From an uncultured Clostridia bacterium (lineage in GTDB: Bacteria > Bacillota > Clostridia > Christensenellales > Aristaeellaceae), in assembly GCA_945948915.1 (NCBI GenBank), contig CAMFCQ010000016.1, forward strand, positions 1 to 43,001: a DNA stretch of 43,001 nucleotides, given 5' to 3'. The notes beneath the pieces were generated by a model. It had not been told where the DNA came from. It was given only the letters and a program-made list of their open reading frames with translations, and did no database searches. Below, one piece after another: positions 22,540-30,447 of the stretch (within the stretch, counting starts at the first letter, position 1; each line of letters opens with the position of its first letter). A program made the translations under genes and the position numbers.

Positions 22540-23994
22540 ATGAAGAAGATTCTTTTTCTTCTGATGCTGGTACTTGTGCTGGCGATCAGCCTGCCTGCGC
22601 CGGCGGAAGAAGTCCTGTATACGGGCATGGTCACCAAGAAGATGACCATGCGTGAGCGGAAATCCACGTCAGCCAGAAAGCTGGGCAGCGTGGAAGAGGG
22701 CGAATTCATCAGCATCATCGATTACGGCGAGCAGTGGACCAAGATCGAGAAGGACGGCATGACGGGCTATGTGCTCACCAAGAATGTGACCGACCTGGCG
22801 CTGGCCGAGGGCTACAACGACGCGGCGGATGCGGAGTACATCGGCGTAGCGACGAAGGAGCTGACCATTCGCGAGAAGCAGAGCAAGTCTGCGCTGAAGA
22901 TGCAGACGCTTGGCGAGGGCGAGACGGTCTACATTCTGGAGCTGGGCAAGCAGTGGCACAAGGTGATCAAAAACGGCGTGCAGGGCTATGTGCTCGCTGA
23001 CCCGATTACCGGCCTGGAGGGCGCGCACGAGGGCATCGAGGTGCCCGAGCAGTTCGTCACCGCGCCGGCGTTTGAGGCGGTGTACTCCGCGATGGCGGAC
23101 GTCAACCTGTCCATCCGCCGTGACAAGGACGAGAATTCCCGCCTGATGGGCACGGTGTACAAGAACGAGTACGTGGATGTGATGAGCACGGACGGCCAGT
23201 GGGCCCATGTGCGTAAGGACGACGCGGAGGGCTATGTCCGCGGGGATCACCTGCGCTACTACAAGCGCTATGATCCCTACGGCCCGATGATCCCCGGCGC
23301 GGTCTGGTATCCGTATGCGGCGCATGTGCTGCAGGATACGGTCATCTATGACAACGAGACGGGCGAGGAGCTGCGCACCGTGAGCAAGGGCTCCATCATG
23401 GCGGTGAGCGCGCTTAATGAGAGCATGGCGGTGACGCTGCCCTACGACCGCATCACGGGCCGCATTCAGGCGACGGGCAATCTGGAGTTTGAGCCGGTGG
23501 CGCTGTGGCCGGAGGCGGAGAATGGCGACCTGATCGCGGTGTTCTCGACCTACTATGACCCGGCGCAGACGACGCAGGAGCAGATCGGCCGCCTGCACAA
23601 CATCATGCAGGGTGTGGAGCGCCTGAACGACGTGATCGTTCCGGCGGACGAGAAGTTCTACTTCAACGACTACTGCGCGCCGTACACGGCGTCCAACGGC
23701 TATCAGGAAGGGCCGATCATCAATTACGTCTCCAGCGACAAGCTGGGCTATGGCGGCGGCATCTGTCAGGTGTCCACCACGCTGTACAACGCCATCCTGC
23801 AGATCCCCATCGAGGTGATCAAGCAGCAGGTGCATTCCTCCTATGGCATCGAGTATGCGCCGCTCGACTTTGACGCAGCGGTCGGCAACGGCAACATCGA
23901 CCTGCGCCTGCGCAATACGCTGCCCTACGACGTGCGCTTTGAGTTGCAGGCGGTGGACGGCGTGCTGACCGTACGGGTCTACAGGGCAAGCTGA
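22540..23994 (+). CDS. Exported protein, three SH3b domains plus VanW
   Basis: A 484-residue protein with signal peptide MKKILFLLMLVLVLAISL...PAPAEE. ATG at 22540, behind GAGGAT. Three SH3b repeats lie at about 25-83, 103-160 and 187-243 (MTMRERKSTSARKLGSVEEG, LTIREKQSKSALKMQTLGEG, LSIRRDKDENSRLMGTVYKN). The C-terminal VanW domain (~350-484) shows FNDYCAPYTASNGYQEGP and GYGGGICQVSTTLYNAIL, the family signature. VanW proteins are cell-envelope proteins of unclear chemistry; SH3b domains suggest wall binding. Its stop overlaps the start of a second VanW protein by one base. Confidence 0.9.
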   Translation: MKKILFLLMLVLVLAISLPAPAEEVLYTGMVTKKMTMRERKSTSARKLGSVEEGEFISIIDYGEQWTKIEKDGMTGYVLTKNVTDLALAEGYNDAADAEYIGVATKELTIREKQSKSALKMQTLGEGETVYILELGKQWHKVIKNGVQGYVLADPITGLEGAHEGIEVPEQFVTAPAFEAVYSAMADVNLSIRRDKDENSRLMGTVYKNEYVDVMSTDGQWAHVRKDDAEGYVRGDHLRYYKRYDPYGPMIPGAVWYPYAAHVLQDTVIYDNETGEELRTVSKGSIMAVSALNESMAVTLPYDRITGRIQATGNLEFEPVALWPEAENGDLIAVFSTYYDPAQTTQEQIGRLHNIMQGVERLNDVIVPADEKFYFNDYCAPYTASNGYQEGPIINYVSSDKLGYGGGICQVSTTLYNAILQIPIEVIKQQVHSSYGIEYAPLDFDAAVGNGNIDLRLRNTLPYDVRFELQAVDGVLTVRVYRAS

Positions 23995-25007
23995 TGCTCA
24001 GGTACATGCGGGCAGCCGCCGCGCTGCTGACGATGGTTTTGATGCTGGTCGTGTCCGCGGCGGCAGGCATGGCCGAGGATACACAGGAAGAGGCGCTCTT
24101 TTACGGCACCATCGGCAAAAGGCTGACCGTCTACCGCTGGGGTGACGAGAAATCGCCCGTGCTGGGCAGCGTTGAGGCGGGCCGGGTGGTGGATGTCTAC
24201 GCGAAGGGGCGCACCTGGACACGCATCGATTTTGACGGCAGGCAGGGCTATGTGCTCACCAAGTTCATCGAAATGGTACAGCGTAAGGATCCGTTTCAGG
24301 GGCCGATGCCCGGCACGAGCGAGCATGTGGCGGTCGGCTATGTGCTGCGGGATATCTCCTTCAAGCCTGAGGGCTACCGATATCCCATTCAAGTGAGCGA
24401 GGGCTCCTGGCTGTCCATCGAGGAGATCCGCAGCGGCCGGGCGTATTTCCCGTACAGACGAGAGACGGACAACGTGAGCGTCAAGGCTGAGAACCTGAGG
24501 ATCTACGATTTTGTGCCGTGGGACGAGGCGCAGCCGGGCGACCTGATCTACGCGTTCACCACGTTCTACACGACGAGCATGAACAAGGAGGGCAACGCCG
24601 GCAGGCTGTACAACATCGCCCTGGCGGCGCAGCGGCTGACGAGCATCCGTGTGGAGCCGGGCGAACGGTTCTCCTTCAATGCCGTCTGCGGCCCGTACAC
24701 CAGGGAAAACGGCTATCGCTCCGCGCCGATTCTCTCTGGCGAGAGCGAGATGGGCTACGGCGGCGGCGTATGTCAGGTGTGCTCCACGTTTTACAACATC
24801 GTGCTGCGTGTGCCGATGGTCATCGAGGAGATGAACTGGCATTCGCAGGGCGGCGTGAGCTACCTGCCCGCGGGCTATGACGCGACGGTGGGCACCAACA
24901 GCGACCTGGTCGTGCGCAACGTGCTGCCGTATACGCTGCGCATCGAGTTTGAAAACCTGGACGGCGTGATGACGGCGTTCCTGTTCCGCGACTATGAGGA
25001 TGAATGA
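23994..25007 (+). CDS. Exported SH3b-VanW protein, second copy
   Basis: A 337-residue paralogue of the preceding gene, starting at the overlapped TGATG. Signal peptide (AAALLTMVLMLVVSAAAGMAE), one SH3b domain (~38-98, KRLTVYRWGDEKSPVLGSVE), and a VanW domain (~200-337) with FNAVCGPYTRENGYRSAP and GYGGGVCQVCSTFYNIVL. Note CQVC, where most members have CQVS. Overlap means translational coupling and probably a joint role at the envelope. The function is not established. Confidence 0.9.
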   Translation: MLRYMRAAAALLTMVLMLVVSAAAGMAEDTQEEALFYGTIGKRLTVYRWGDEKSPVLGSVEAGRVVDVYAKGRTWTRIDFDGRQGYVLTKFIEMVQRKDPFQGPMPGTSEHVAVGYVLRDISFKPEGYRYPIQVSEGSWLSIEEIRSGRAYFPYRRETDNVSVKAENLRIYDFVPWDEAQPGDLIYAFTTFYTTSMNKEGNAGRLYNIALAAQRLTSIRVEPGERFSFNAVCGPYTRENGYRSAPILSGESEMGYGGGVCQVCSTFYNIVLRVPMVIEEMNWHSQGGVSYLPAGYDATVGTNSDLVVRNVLPYTLRIEFENLDGVMTAFLFRDYEDE

Positions 25008-25019
25008 GGAAAAGCACGG

Positions 25020-25751
25020 ATGAAGATTCTGATTTCCAACGACGACGGCATCTTTGCGCCGGGCATCGCCGCGCTGGTGAAGGCGTTTGCAGGAAGCGGC
25101 TATGAGGTGCTCGTCTGCGCGCCGGACAGCCAGCGCTCTGCGGCCAGCCACAGCCTGACCATCGGGCGGAAGCTCACGGCAAAGGAGATCGCCATGGACG
25201 GCGCGGCCAAGGCATATGCCATCAGCGGCACGCCGGCGGACTGCGTCAAACTGGGCCTGACGGTGCTGTGTCCCGAGGCGGAGGCGGTTGTCTCCGGCGT
25301 GAACCACGGCACAAACGTCGGCACGGACGTGCTGTATTCCGGCACGGTGGCTGCGGCGATGGAGGGCGCGATCTGCGGCAGGCCTGCGATGGCCGTCTCC
25401 CAGATGGAGAAGCGCGCGGAATATGACACGGCGGCTGCGCTGGCGGTGCAGGTGTTTGAAAAGATGACGGCGCATCCGCTTGCGCCGCTGCGGGTGCTCA
25501 ACCTGAACTGTCCCGCTTGCGATGAGATTCGCGGCGTGGTGATGGCGAAGCTGGAGCAGCTGCACTACACGGAGTCCTATGTGCCCGAGGCGCCGGGGAG
25601 CATGACCTATGTGCTCAGCGGCGAGGTGGATCAAGGCAAACGCCAGAGCGACGACTATGCCAGGCTGACGCAGGGCTACGCGACCGTCACGATTGTTCAG
25701 GCCGATATGACGGACTGCGGCGCGACGGCTGCCTGGGATGCGCTGATTTGA
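25020..25751 (+). CDS. surE: 5'/3'-nucleotidase SurE
   Basis: A 243-residue protein, family length. The metal site MKILISNDDGIFAPGI (Asp8, Asp9) and the NHGTNVGTDVLYSGTVAAAM block are intact, as is CAPDSQRSAASHS. SurE is a metal-dependent survival phosphatase that removes phosphate from nucleoside monophosphates. It begins 12 bases after the VanW gene, so it is in the same operon, and is followed by a terminator. Confidence 0.96.
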   Translation: MKILISNDDGIFAPGIAALVKAFAGSGYEVLVCAPDSQRSAASHSLTIGRKLTAKEIAMDGAAKAYAISGTPADCVKLGLTVLCPEAEAVVSGVNHGTNVGTDVLYSGTVAAAMEGAICGRPAMAVSQMEKRAEYDTAAALAVQVFEKMTAHPLAPLRVLNLNCPACDEIRGVVMAKLEQLHYTESYVPEAPGSMTYVLSGEVDQGKRQSDDYARLTQGYATVTIVQADMTDCGATAAWDALI

Positions 25752-25770
25752 CGGAGAATTCAAGAAAACG

Positions 25771-25803
25771 ATGCAGGAAGAAGAAATCTTCTTGCATTTT
25801 TTG
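25771..25803 (+). terminator. Terminator of the VanW-surE operon
   Basis: ATGCAGGAAGA / TCTTCTTGCAT stem (one G-U pair), 5-base loop, T6 tract. The TTGCAT end of the stem is also the -35 box of the next promoter. Confidence 0.82.
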
Positions 25804-25820
25804 CGTATTTTTGATAAAAT
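25792..25820 (+). promoter_or_regulatory. Promoter of the rpiR-type gene
   Basis: TTGCAT (25792-25797), 17-base spacer, TAAAAT (25815-25820). It overlaps the upstream terminator. Confidence 0.72.
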
Positions 25821-25866
25821 GAGAACAAAACTATGCAGACTGTCTTCTTCAGGAGGTCGAAACCAT

Positions 25867-26733
25867 ATGCAGGACATGCAGGACATGATGCGCCGGCTCA
25901 ATCAGTCCGGAAAGCGCCTGAGCAAGGGCCACCGAAAGATTGCCGAATACATCGTGGAGCATTACGACAAGGCGGTCTTCATGACCGCATCCAAGCTGGG
26001 CGAGAAGGTCGGCGTGAGCGAGAGCACCGTCGTGCGCTTTGCCTCGGCGATGGGCTATGAGGGCTATCCGCAGCTGCAGCGCGCGCTGCAGGAGCTCGTT
26101 CGCCACTGGCTGACCGCCGTGCAGCGCTTCGAGATGGCCACCGACATCGACCAGAGCGAGGTGCTGCGCACCGTTCTGCATGCCGATATGCAGAACATCC
26201 GCACCACCACCGAGGAGATCGACGCGCAGGCGTTTGACGAGGTGGTCGATAAGATCATCGGCGCGCGCCATATCTATGTGATGGGCCTTCGCTCTGCGGC
26301 GCCGATCGCGCAGTTCCTGGCCTATTACCTCAACTTTATCTTCGACAATGTCCGCATCATCTCCGAGGCGAGCGGCGATGTGTTTGAGCAGATCAGCCGC
26401 ATCAACGAGACCGACCTGCTCTTTGGCATCAGCTTCCCGCGCTATTCCACGCGTACACTGGAGGCCATGAGCTTTGCTAAGGCGCGCGGCGCGCAGGTCG
26501 TCGGCCTGACCGACGGCCCGATGTCCCCCATCTGCGCGGCGAGCACCGTGTGCCTCACGGCTCGCACGGACATGGCCTCGTTCGTGGATTCCATGGCGGC
26601 CCCGCTGTCGGTCATCAACGCGCTGATCGTCGCGCTGGGCCTGCGCCGCAAGGAGGAGCTGAGCGAGCATTTCCGCCTGATGGAAGGAATCTGGGATGAA
26701 TACAGGGTCTATGTTGGAAAAGACAAGGCTTGA
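25867..26733 (+). CDS. RpiR-family regulator (HTH-SIS)
   Basis: A 288-residue protein; ATG at 25867 behind AGGAGGTCG. The HTH_6 domain (~1-77) shows RKIAEYIVEHYDKAVFMTAS and VGVSESTVVRFASAMGYEGY. A SIS domain follows (~125-255; IYVMGLRSAAPIAQFLAYYL, LFGISFPRYSTRTLEAMSFA), which normally binds a phosphosugar. It probably controls sugar or amino-sugar use. The end overlaps the next gene by 38 bases, so the two are co-expressed. Confidence 0.92.
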   Translation: MQDMQDMMRRLNQSGKRLSKGHRKIAEYIVEHYDKAVFMTASKLGEKVGVSESTVVRFASAMGYEGYPQLQRALQELVRHWLTAVQRFEMATDIDQSEVLRTVLHADMQNIRTTTEEIDAQAFDEVVDKIIGARHIYVMGLRSAAPIAQFLAYYLNFIFDNVRIISEASGDVFEQISRINETDLLFGISFPRYSTRTLEAMSFAKARGAQVVGLTDGPMSPICAASTVCLTARTDMASFVDSMAAPLSVINALIVALGLRRKEELSEHFRLMEGIWDEYRVYVGKDKA

Positions 26734-27964
26734 CCTCATCGTCATCGGCGGCGGCGCGGCCGGCATGATGGCCGCGCTGCAGGCCGCCTGGGCGGGCGCG
26801 CAGGTGACGCTGCTTGAAAAGAACGAAAAGCTGGGCAAGAAGATCTACATCACCGGCAAGGGCCGCTGCAACGTGACGAACGCCTGCGACGCGGAGGATT
26901 TCTTTAAGCAGGTGCCGCGCAACGGCAAGTTCCTCAATGCGGCCGTGCGCCAGTTTACCCACGAGGACGTCACCTCCCTGCTGGCCATGCTGGGCACACA
27001 GACGAAGGTGGAGCGCGGCAACCGCGTCTTCCCCGTGAGCGACAAGGCGAGCGACGTGACGCGCGCCTTTGCCCGGGGCATGAAGGACGCGGGCGTGCAG
27101 GTCTGCCTGAATACGGCGGTTTCGCGCGTGGAACAAGAGGACGGCGGCTTTGCCGTGGCGCTTGCCGGCGGAGGTGCGCTGCACGCGAAGGCCGTGGTGA
27201 TCGCCACCGGCGGCCTGTCCTATCCGTCCACCGGCTCGACGGGCGACGGCTACGCGTTCGCCAGGGAAAATGGCCACACGGTCACGCCGCTCACCGGTTC
27301 GCTGGTGGGCCTGACGATAGAGGAGAAGTGGCCGAAGCTGCTGATGGGCCTGTCGCTCAAGAACGTGCGCGTGAGCGCGCAGATGGGTAAAAGGAAAATC
27401 TACGACGAGCTGGGCGAGATGCTCTTCACGCACTTCGGCGTGAGCGGCCCGCTGATCATCGAGCTGAGCAGCCACATGCCTGAGGACTTTTCCGCCGTGC
27501 AGGTGTCGCTGGACATGAAGCCGGGACTTACGCCCGAGCAGGTTGATCTTCGGCTTCAGCGCGAGTTCGCGGAGAACGTGCGCAAGCAGCTGTCTTCCGT
27601 GCTGGTGACGCTGATGCCCGCGCGCATGGGCCCGGTGTTTGCGCAGCTGTGCGGCCTGTCGCCCGAGCAGATGATCAACCAGATCACGCGCGAGCAGCGC
27701 GCGGCGATCGCCAGAAACCTCAAGGCGCTGCCGCTTCGTGTGACCGGCACGCGGCCCATTGAGGAGGCGATTGTCACCCGCGGCGGCGTGGAGGTCAGAG
27801 AGGTCAATCCGGGCACCATGATGAGCAAGCTTGCGCCGGGCCTGTTCTTTGCCGGCGAGGTGCTCGACGTGGACGCGCACACCGGCGGCTTCAACCTGCA
27901 GATCGCCTTTTCCACGGGCGCGCTGGCGGGCAGAAGCGCGGCGGCATACGTTACAGAAGACTAA
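26696..27964 (+). CDS. HI0933/BaiN-type NAD(P)/FAD-dependent flavoprotein
   Basis: A 422-residue protein. The dinucleotide motif LIVIGGGAAGMMAALQAAWA, then EKNEKLGKKIYITGKGRCNV with the family's GKGRCN(V/L)TN mark, IATGGLSYPSTGSTGDGYAF, and C-terminal LFFAGEVLDVDAHTGGFNLQ. This is the HI0933 family, some members of which reduce bile-acid intermediates (BaiN); there is no bai context here and the substrate is unknown. The start lies inside the rpiR gene; an ATG at 26711 is an alternative. A hairpin follows. Confidence 0.9.
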   Translation: MNTGSMLEKTRLDLIVIGGGAAGMMAALQAAWAGAQVTLLEKNEKLGKKIYITGKGRCNVTNACDAEDFFKQVPRNGKFLNAAVRQFTHEDVTSLLAMLGTQTKVERGNRVFPVSDKASDVTRAFARGMKDAGVQVCLNTAVSRVEQEDGGFAVALAGGGALHAKAVVIATGGLSYPSTGSTGDGYAFARENGHTVTPLTGSLVGLTIEEKWPKLLMGLSLKNVRVSAQMGKRKIYDELGEMLFTHFGVSGPLIIELSSHMPEDFSAVQVSLDMKPGLTPEQVDLRLQREFAENVRKQLSSVLVTLMPARMGPVFAQLCGLSPEQMINQITREQRAAIARNLKALPLRVTGTRPIEEAIVTRGGVEVREVNPGTMMSKLAPGLFFAGEVLDVDAHTGGFNLQIAFSTGALAGRSAAAYVTED

Positions 27965-27968
27965 TGTG

Positions 27969-27996
27969 AAGTCCTCCCTGTGAGCTGGGAGGACTT
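27969..27996 (+). terminator. Hairpin after the flavoprotein gene
   Basis: AAGTCCTCCC / GGGAGGACTT, perfect 10-bp stem with 8-base loop and weak T content afterwards. It sits just upstream of the next ribosome site, so read-through is possible. Confidence 0.6.
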
Positions 27997-28022
27997 TGCG
28001 CTATTTCAAAGGAGGGAAGGAT

Positions 28023-29492
28023 ATGCTGCAATACGAGGAAAACAGGCGCATTTACGAGCGCAGCGCGCGGCTGATTCTGCTGCTGGCCCTGCGCGACGTG
28101 TGCCCGGGCGCCCGGCTGCGCGTGGAGCACAGCATTGGACAGGGCGTGTACATGAACGTGTCCGGCGTGAGCCTGACGGCGGCGCTGGTGCGCAGGATCG
28201 AGGCAAGGATGCACGAGATCGCCGCGCGGAACCTGCCCATCACCAAGTCCCGCTGGACGCGCGAGCAGGCGATTGCCTACTTCGAGGCACAGGGGCAGAC
28301 GGACACCGTGCGCCTGCTGGGCTACCGTCCGTTTGACTTCTTCAACGTCTACACCTGCGACGGCCTGAGCGAGTATTTCTACGGCGATATGGCGAAGACG
28401 ACCGGCGAGATCGACCGGTTTGCGCTGCGGTTTTATTATCCGGGCATGGTGCTGCTGCTGCCGGGCGACGACCTGTCCGGCCCGCCCGCGCCGTTTGTGG
28501 AGCGGCCGCAGCTCATGCGCACCTATGCGGAGGCCAACGAGCACTCCCGCATCCTGGGCTGCGAGACGGCGGCGGATCTCAACGACATCATCGCGCGCGG
28601 TGAGGGACGCACGTTTATCCGCGTGAGCGAGGCCCTGCAGGAGCGCGCCATCGCGAATATCGCCGAGCGCATCGTGGCGCGCGGCGCGCGCGTGGTGTTC
28701 ATCGCCGGGCCGTCCTCAAGCGGCAAGACGACGTTTGCCAACCGGCTCTCCGTCCAGCTGCGGGTGAGCGGCAAGCGTCCGGTGGCCATTTCGCTGGACG
28801 ATTACTACCTCAACCGCGAGGATGTGCCGCGCAATCCGGACGGCTCGCCGGATCTGGAGTGCCTGGAGGCTATCGACGTGCCGCTGTTCAATGAGCAGCT
28901 CATCGATCTGCTGGCCGGGCGCGAGGTGGAGCTGCCGCGCTACTCGTTCTACACCAAGCGCCGCGAGGAAAAGGGCGTGAAGCTCTCGATTTCCGGGGAC
29001 GACATCCTCATTGTCGAGGGCATTCACGGCCTCAACGACGCGCTGAGCAGCGATATCCCCAGCAAGCTCAAGTTCCGCGTGTACGTCAGCGCGCTCACGC
29101 AGCTGAACCTGGATTGCCACAACCGCATCCGCACGACCGATGTGCGGCTCATGCGCCGCATGGTGCGCGACCACCGCACCCGCGCGACGAACGCGCTGGA
29201 GACGATGCAGATGTGGGACAAGGTGCGCGCGGGTGAGGAGAAGTACATCTTCCCGTTCCAGGAGAAGGCGGACGTGATGTTCAACACGTCGCTGCTCTAC
29301 GAGATCGCCGTGCTCAAGAAGTACGCGTATCCGCTGCTGCGCGAGATCGGCGAGGACAGCCCGTACTATACCCGCGCGCGGCGGCTGTGCAAGTTCCTGC
29401 ATTATTTCAAGGACATGGAGGACGAGAACGAGATTCCGCCGACGTCGATCCTGCGCGAGTTCATCGGCGGGTGCACGTTCTACGGCGAATGA
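28023..29492 (+). CDS. Uridine kinase-like protein with N-terminal TGS/SAD-type region
   Basis: A 489-residue protein; ATG at 28023 behind AAAGGAGGGAAGG. The C-terminal half is a phosphoribulokinase/uridine kinase domain with P-loop VFIAGPSSSGKTTFANRL (~residues 225-242), SLDDYYLNREDVP and ILIVEGIHGLN. The N-terminal half resembles the editing and TGS-like region of threonyl-tRNA synthetase (GVYMNVSG, FDFFNVYTCDGLSEYF). This fusion is a known architecture in Firmicutes and Thermotoga; its substrate is not settled, so nucleoside kinase is only the best guess. Confidence 0.85.
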   Translation: MLQYEENRRIYERSARLILLLALRDVCPGARLRVEHSIGQGVYMNVSGVSLTAALVRRIEARMHEIAARNLPITKSRWTREQAIAYFEAQGQTDTVRLLGYRPFDFFNVYTCDGLSEYFYGDMAKTTGEIDRFALRFYYPGMVLLLPGDDLSGPPAPFVERPQLMRTYAEANEHSRILGCETAADLNDIIARGEGRTFIRVSEALQERAIANIAERIVARGARVVFIAGPSSSGKTTFANRLSVQLRVSGKRPVAISLDDYYLNREDVPRNPDGSPDLECLEAIDVPLFNEQLIDLLAGREVELPRYSFYTKRREEKGVKLSISGDDILIVEGIHGLNDALSSDIPSKLKFRVYVSALTQLNLDCHNRIRTTDVRLMRRMVRDHRTRATNALETMQMWDKVRAGEEKYIFPFQEKADVMFNTSLLYEIAVLKKYAYPLLREIGEDSPYYTRARRLCKFLHYFKDMEDENEIPPTSILREFIGGCTFYGE

Positions 29493-29576
29493 CGCGCTGA
29501 TAAACAGATTTTTCCTGACGGATCGCTGATACTTTTTCCCTCCCCGGCGCACAATAGCGTCAAGGAGGCGAATCCA

Positions 29577-30203
29577 GTGAAAAAAGGGTTTTTAGTTCTG
29601 CTGTGCATCGTCATGGCAGGCATGGTGCTCAGCGGCTGCGCGGCGCGCACGGCCAGCGGTACGACGGCGACGGCGGCGCCTATCACGACCAACAGCCCGA
29701 TGGGAACGACGAACGCCCCGGGCAGCGCGGCGACGGTCTCGCCGGATATGTCCCCGGACATGAACAACGGCGCGGCGATGGGCGCGCAGACCGGCACGAC
29801 GGCGGGCACGATGAACGCAGCGAACACCAATGGCGCGGCGACGGCGATGACCCCGGCGCAGGCCGGCAGGCTGGCGGAGCAGATCGAGGAGGCGGTGGAG
29901 CGCATCAGCGAGATCGACGACGCGGAGGTTGTCATCGGCAACGATTCCCGCGTGCTGGTGGCGGTCGAGTTTGAGGATCAGTATCAGGCGGGTCTGGACG
30001 ACCGCATGAAGCAGATGATCGTTCAGGCGGTGCAGAAGGTGGACGACGGGCTCAAGGATATCGAGATCACCGACGACGACACGCTCTACGGTCAGGTGAA
30101 GGGCCTGGGTGAGCGCCTGGCGAACGCGACCGGCCTTGACGAGCTGGCTGATGACTTCGGTGACCTGTGGGACAGGATTACCGGAAGATCAGAAGCGAGA
30201 TAA
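29577..30203 (+). CDS. YhcN/YlaJ-like sporulation lipoprotein
   Basis: A 208-residue protein starting at GTG behind CAAGGAGGCG. Signal peptide with lipobox VLSGC (Cys21). A Thr/Ala/Asn/Gly-rich linker (~22-95) is followed by the YhcN/YlaJ domain: RLAEQIEEAVERISEIDDAE, VLVAVEFEDQYQAGLDDRMK, VDDGLKDIEITDDDTLYG. Family members are found in the inner spore membrane or coat. It has its own terminator. The sporulation role is from the family. Confidence 0.85.
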   Translation: MKKGFLVLLCIVMAGMVLSGCAARTASGTTATAAPITTNSPMGTTNAPGSAATVSPDMSPDMNNGAAMGAQTGTTAGTMNAANTNGAATAMTPAQAGRLAEQIEEAVERISEIDDAEVVIGNDSRVLVAVEFEDQYQAGLDDRMKQMIVQAVQKVDDGLKDIEITDDDTLYGQVKGLGERLANATGLDELADDFGDLWDRITGRSEAR

Positions 30204-30205
30204 AG

Positions 30206-30243
30206 ATGAGGAGCTTTTCGGTGCGCACCGGAAAGCTCCTCAT
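30206..30243 (+). terminator. Terminator of the lipoprotein gene
   Basis: An 18-bp stem starting ATGAGGAGCTTTTCGGTG, two bases after the stop codon; one G-U pair; only a short T/A run follows. Confidence 0.7.
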
Positions 30244-30253
30244 ATTATGATTG

Positions 30254-30447
30254 ATACTCTTTTCTGATAGAAACGAGCAATAAACGCGAAGCGAAGAAGG
30301 GAGTCTGAGGGATGAAATCCCTCAGGCAGGTTTGGGCGGCAGCCCAACGTATCCCCACGTGGCGAAGCCATTCGGTCAAAGCAGTCAGGGAGCGAAGCGT
30401 TACCTGACGGGGCTTAGCACTTGGCTGTTTCTATTTGAAAACAGTAT
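30254..30447 (+). repeat. MITE-like repeat, copy 2
   Basis: A ~194-bp unit with diverged terminal inverted repeats (ATACTCTTTTCTGATA and TATTTGAAAACAGTAT). It shares with copy 1 the block GAAACGAGC...CGCGAAGCGAAGAAGGG and 30 identical bases around CAGTCAGGGAGCGAAGCG. The right terminal repeat overlaps the 3' end of the decarboxylase gene and supplies its stop codon. Confidence 0.82.

Noticed and set aside
26696-27964. Bile-acid operon member baiN
   Set aside because: Only the general HI0933 family can be seen; no other bai genes are present, so the specific function is not supported.
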